NCBI GenBank assembly: GCA_023376005.1
Contig: CM042147.1
Span: forward strand, 120,009,787 to 120,073,786
DNA length: 64,000 nt
Direction of reading: 5' to 3'
Source: Doryteuthis pealeii
Taxonomy: Eukaryota; Mollusca; Cephalopoda; Myopsida; Loliginidae
The notes below the pieces were generated by a model. It made no database searches. It saw only the letters and a program-made list of their open reading frames with translations, and was not told the DNA's origin. The translations under genes were made by a program, and so were the position numbers. Shown here one piece after another: positions 62,899 through 64,000 of the stretch. How positions within the stretch are numbered: position 1 is the stretch's first letter; every line of letters begins with the position of its first letter.

Positions 62899-63415
62899 GA
62901 TTAACTTCTGCTGCTAATTAGGTTCTCTGAAACGGGTCTACATATGTATTGTGCACTTTTTTTATATTTTTTCTTATTCCAACTCATTTGGTTTGACTCG
63001 CGCGCTTTTTCCTTTGAGTCATTCTCTCTTATATATGGCTATTCAAAAGAAAAAGAAGACTCCAACTGTAGTGCCTTTTTTATGTCATGATTATAATTTC
63101 AAAGTTTCCACTTGTTCATCATCCCTGTCAACACATTCTTGAAATGTTCCTCGGATGATTCAAAAAATGTTAGCATTTCTATGGGAGCACCTTGATGATA
63201 TTATGATTTCCAACAGTCTCCACCTGTTCCGCATATTCATCAGCACATTTTTTATGAATCTTCCCCAGGTGGTCTCCATAATATAATTTCTCCTTTTCTA
63301 ATGAATGCGCACTCATAAAAGTGTTAATATTTTTAACAGGGGCGGTAAACTATTGGAGGTGATTTGAAGTCATAGTTTCATCAAGCTACCCCCATAGAAG
63401 TGTTTATATCTTTTG

Positions 63416-63417
<2 letters not shown>
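62897..63417. other. Unassigned
   Basis: A degenerate ~90-bp repetition: CACTTGTTCATCATCCCTGTC, CACCTGTTCCGCATATTC, with TTTCAAAGTTTCC-like words. No gene. Confidence 0.35.

Positions 63418-63496
<79 letters not shown>
63418..63496. repeat. (CT)n(TA)n microsatellite
   Basis: Dinucleotide runs. Confidence 0.95.
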
Positions 63497-63497
<1 letters not shown>

Positions 63498-63499
<2 letters not shown>

Positions 63500-63610
63500 C
63501 GGAGTTTAAGAGGTTTGAATTCAGAGTTTTCCTTCTCCTAGACTAATTAGCTAGCCATGGTTAAAGAGCCCAGTCTGCCCTGCTATTTTACCCATAGCTG
63601 CAGGGAGAAA
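63498..63610 (-). mobile_element. SINE-B middle fragment
   Basis: AAGCGGAGTTTAAGAGGTTT to CCCATAGCTGCAGGGAGA. Confidence 0.75.
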
Positions 63611-63820
63611 CAAGTTTGGTATATATATATATATACCAAACTTGTTGATAAACCCTTGCGGTAAGAAAAAACCCGGCAAATAGGTTGATTGTAAAAATAT
63701 ACTACCAAACATCACCTGGGGAGAAAAAAAAGTTTTTGGAAAAAAGAAAAGACCAAGATAGTCGTACCAACCGAAAATAATCAGTTGATACTATAATACT
63801 TGGCCAAAAGAAAAAAAAAA

Positions 63821-63884
<64 letters not shown>

Positions 63885-64000
63885 AATATATATACATATA
63901 AAAACCGCCAGTATATTCTAAAGCTAACAAGTAAAGAGTGCTCAATACCTAAGTAGAGCAAATAATAGAGATAAACCTAATGAGTCAGATATACCTACTA
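63611..64000. other. Short foldback, (TA)n and unassigned end
   Basis: ACAAGTTTGGTATATA / TATATACCAAACTTGT at 63610-63645 is a small palindrome. (TA)n 63825-63880. The last 90 bp share AAAGAGTGCTCAATACC with the 33.3-kb region. Confidence 0.5.

Overview
This is non-coding, repeat-saturated animal nuclear DNA. The organism is inferred to be a mollusc, most likely a coleoid cephalopod such as an octopus. Grounds for that are the density of tRNA-derived SINEs (one with a tRNA-Lys-like head), very long (TA)n, (CT)n and (TG)n tracts, Helitron, RTE-like and R2/NeSL-like remnants, and no bacterial-style gene organisation. No complete protein gene is visible. Most open frames are translations of microsatellites or transposon debris. 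One 197-bp stretch on the minus strand (24968-25164) has splice-like borders and a normal-looking peptide, and may be an internal exon.

Layout. 1-2.6 kb: inverted SINE-B copies, a 218-bp tandem duplication, a SINE-A copy and a LINE 3' end. 2.7-4.2 kb: a (CT)n-based complex satellite. 4.5-5.2 kb: a partial tandem of a 377-bp unit carrying a tRNA-like head and a hammerhead-ribozyme-like motif. 5.7-8.0 kb: foldback elements and SINE-A copies. 8.1-19.65 kb: an imperfect palindrome of about 11.5 kb whose arms carry the same transposons in mirror order. 20.5-47 kb: mixed SINE, RTE-like and foldback insertions among microsatellites, including about 770 bp of almost pure A/T followed by (TG)n. 43-49.2 kb: two complete short Helitrons in opposite orientation; the second is interrupted by a structured GC-rich element (family G). 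49.7-54.8 kb: a hAT MITE, the best RTE-like fragment, tandem family G units, R2/NeSL-like LINE pieces and a long palindrome. 55-61 kb: nested SINEs and a two-ribozyme, 313-bp-period unit at 59.9-60.3 kb. 61-64 kb: microsatellites and ribozyme-like remnants.

Two systems stand out. First, hammerhead-like motifs (CUGANGA, stem II, GAAA, small stem III, NUH site) recur at least ten times on both strands. The minus-strand copy at 59897-59942 shows every canonical element. A near-copy lies exactly 313 bases away in the same orientation, so a transcript would be framed by two self-cleavage sites, the organisation known for retrozymes. At three loci a tRNA-like segment sits just upstream of the ribozyme motif. 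Second, family G is a ~275-bp element with UUCG-capped hairpins and a compensatory base change. It is seen once as a clean insertion with a 9-bp target duplication and elsewhere in head-to-tail tandem.

All alignments and pairings were done by eye on this window. Family letters (A, B, C, E, F, G, H, J) are local names, boundaries are approximate unless a target-site duplication is given, and no database was consulted.
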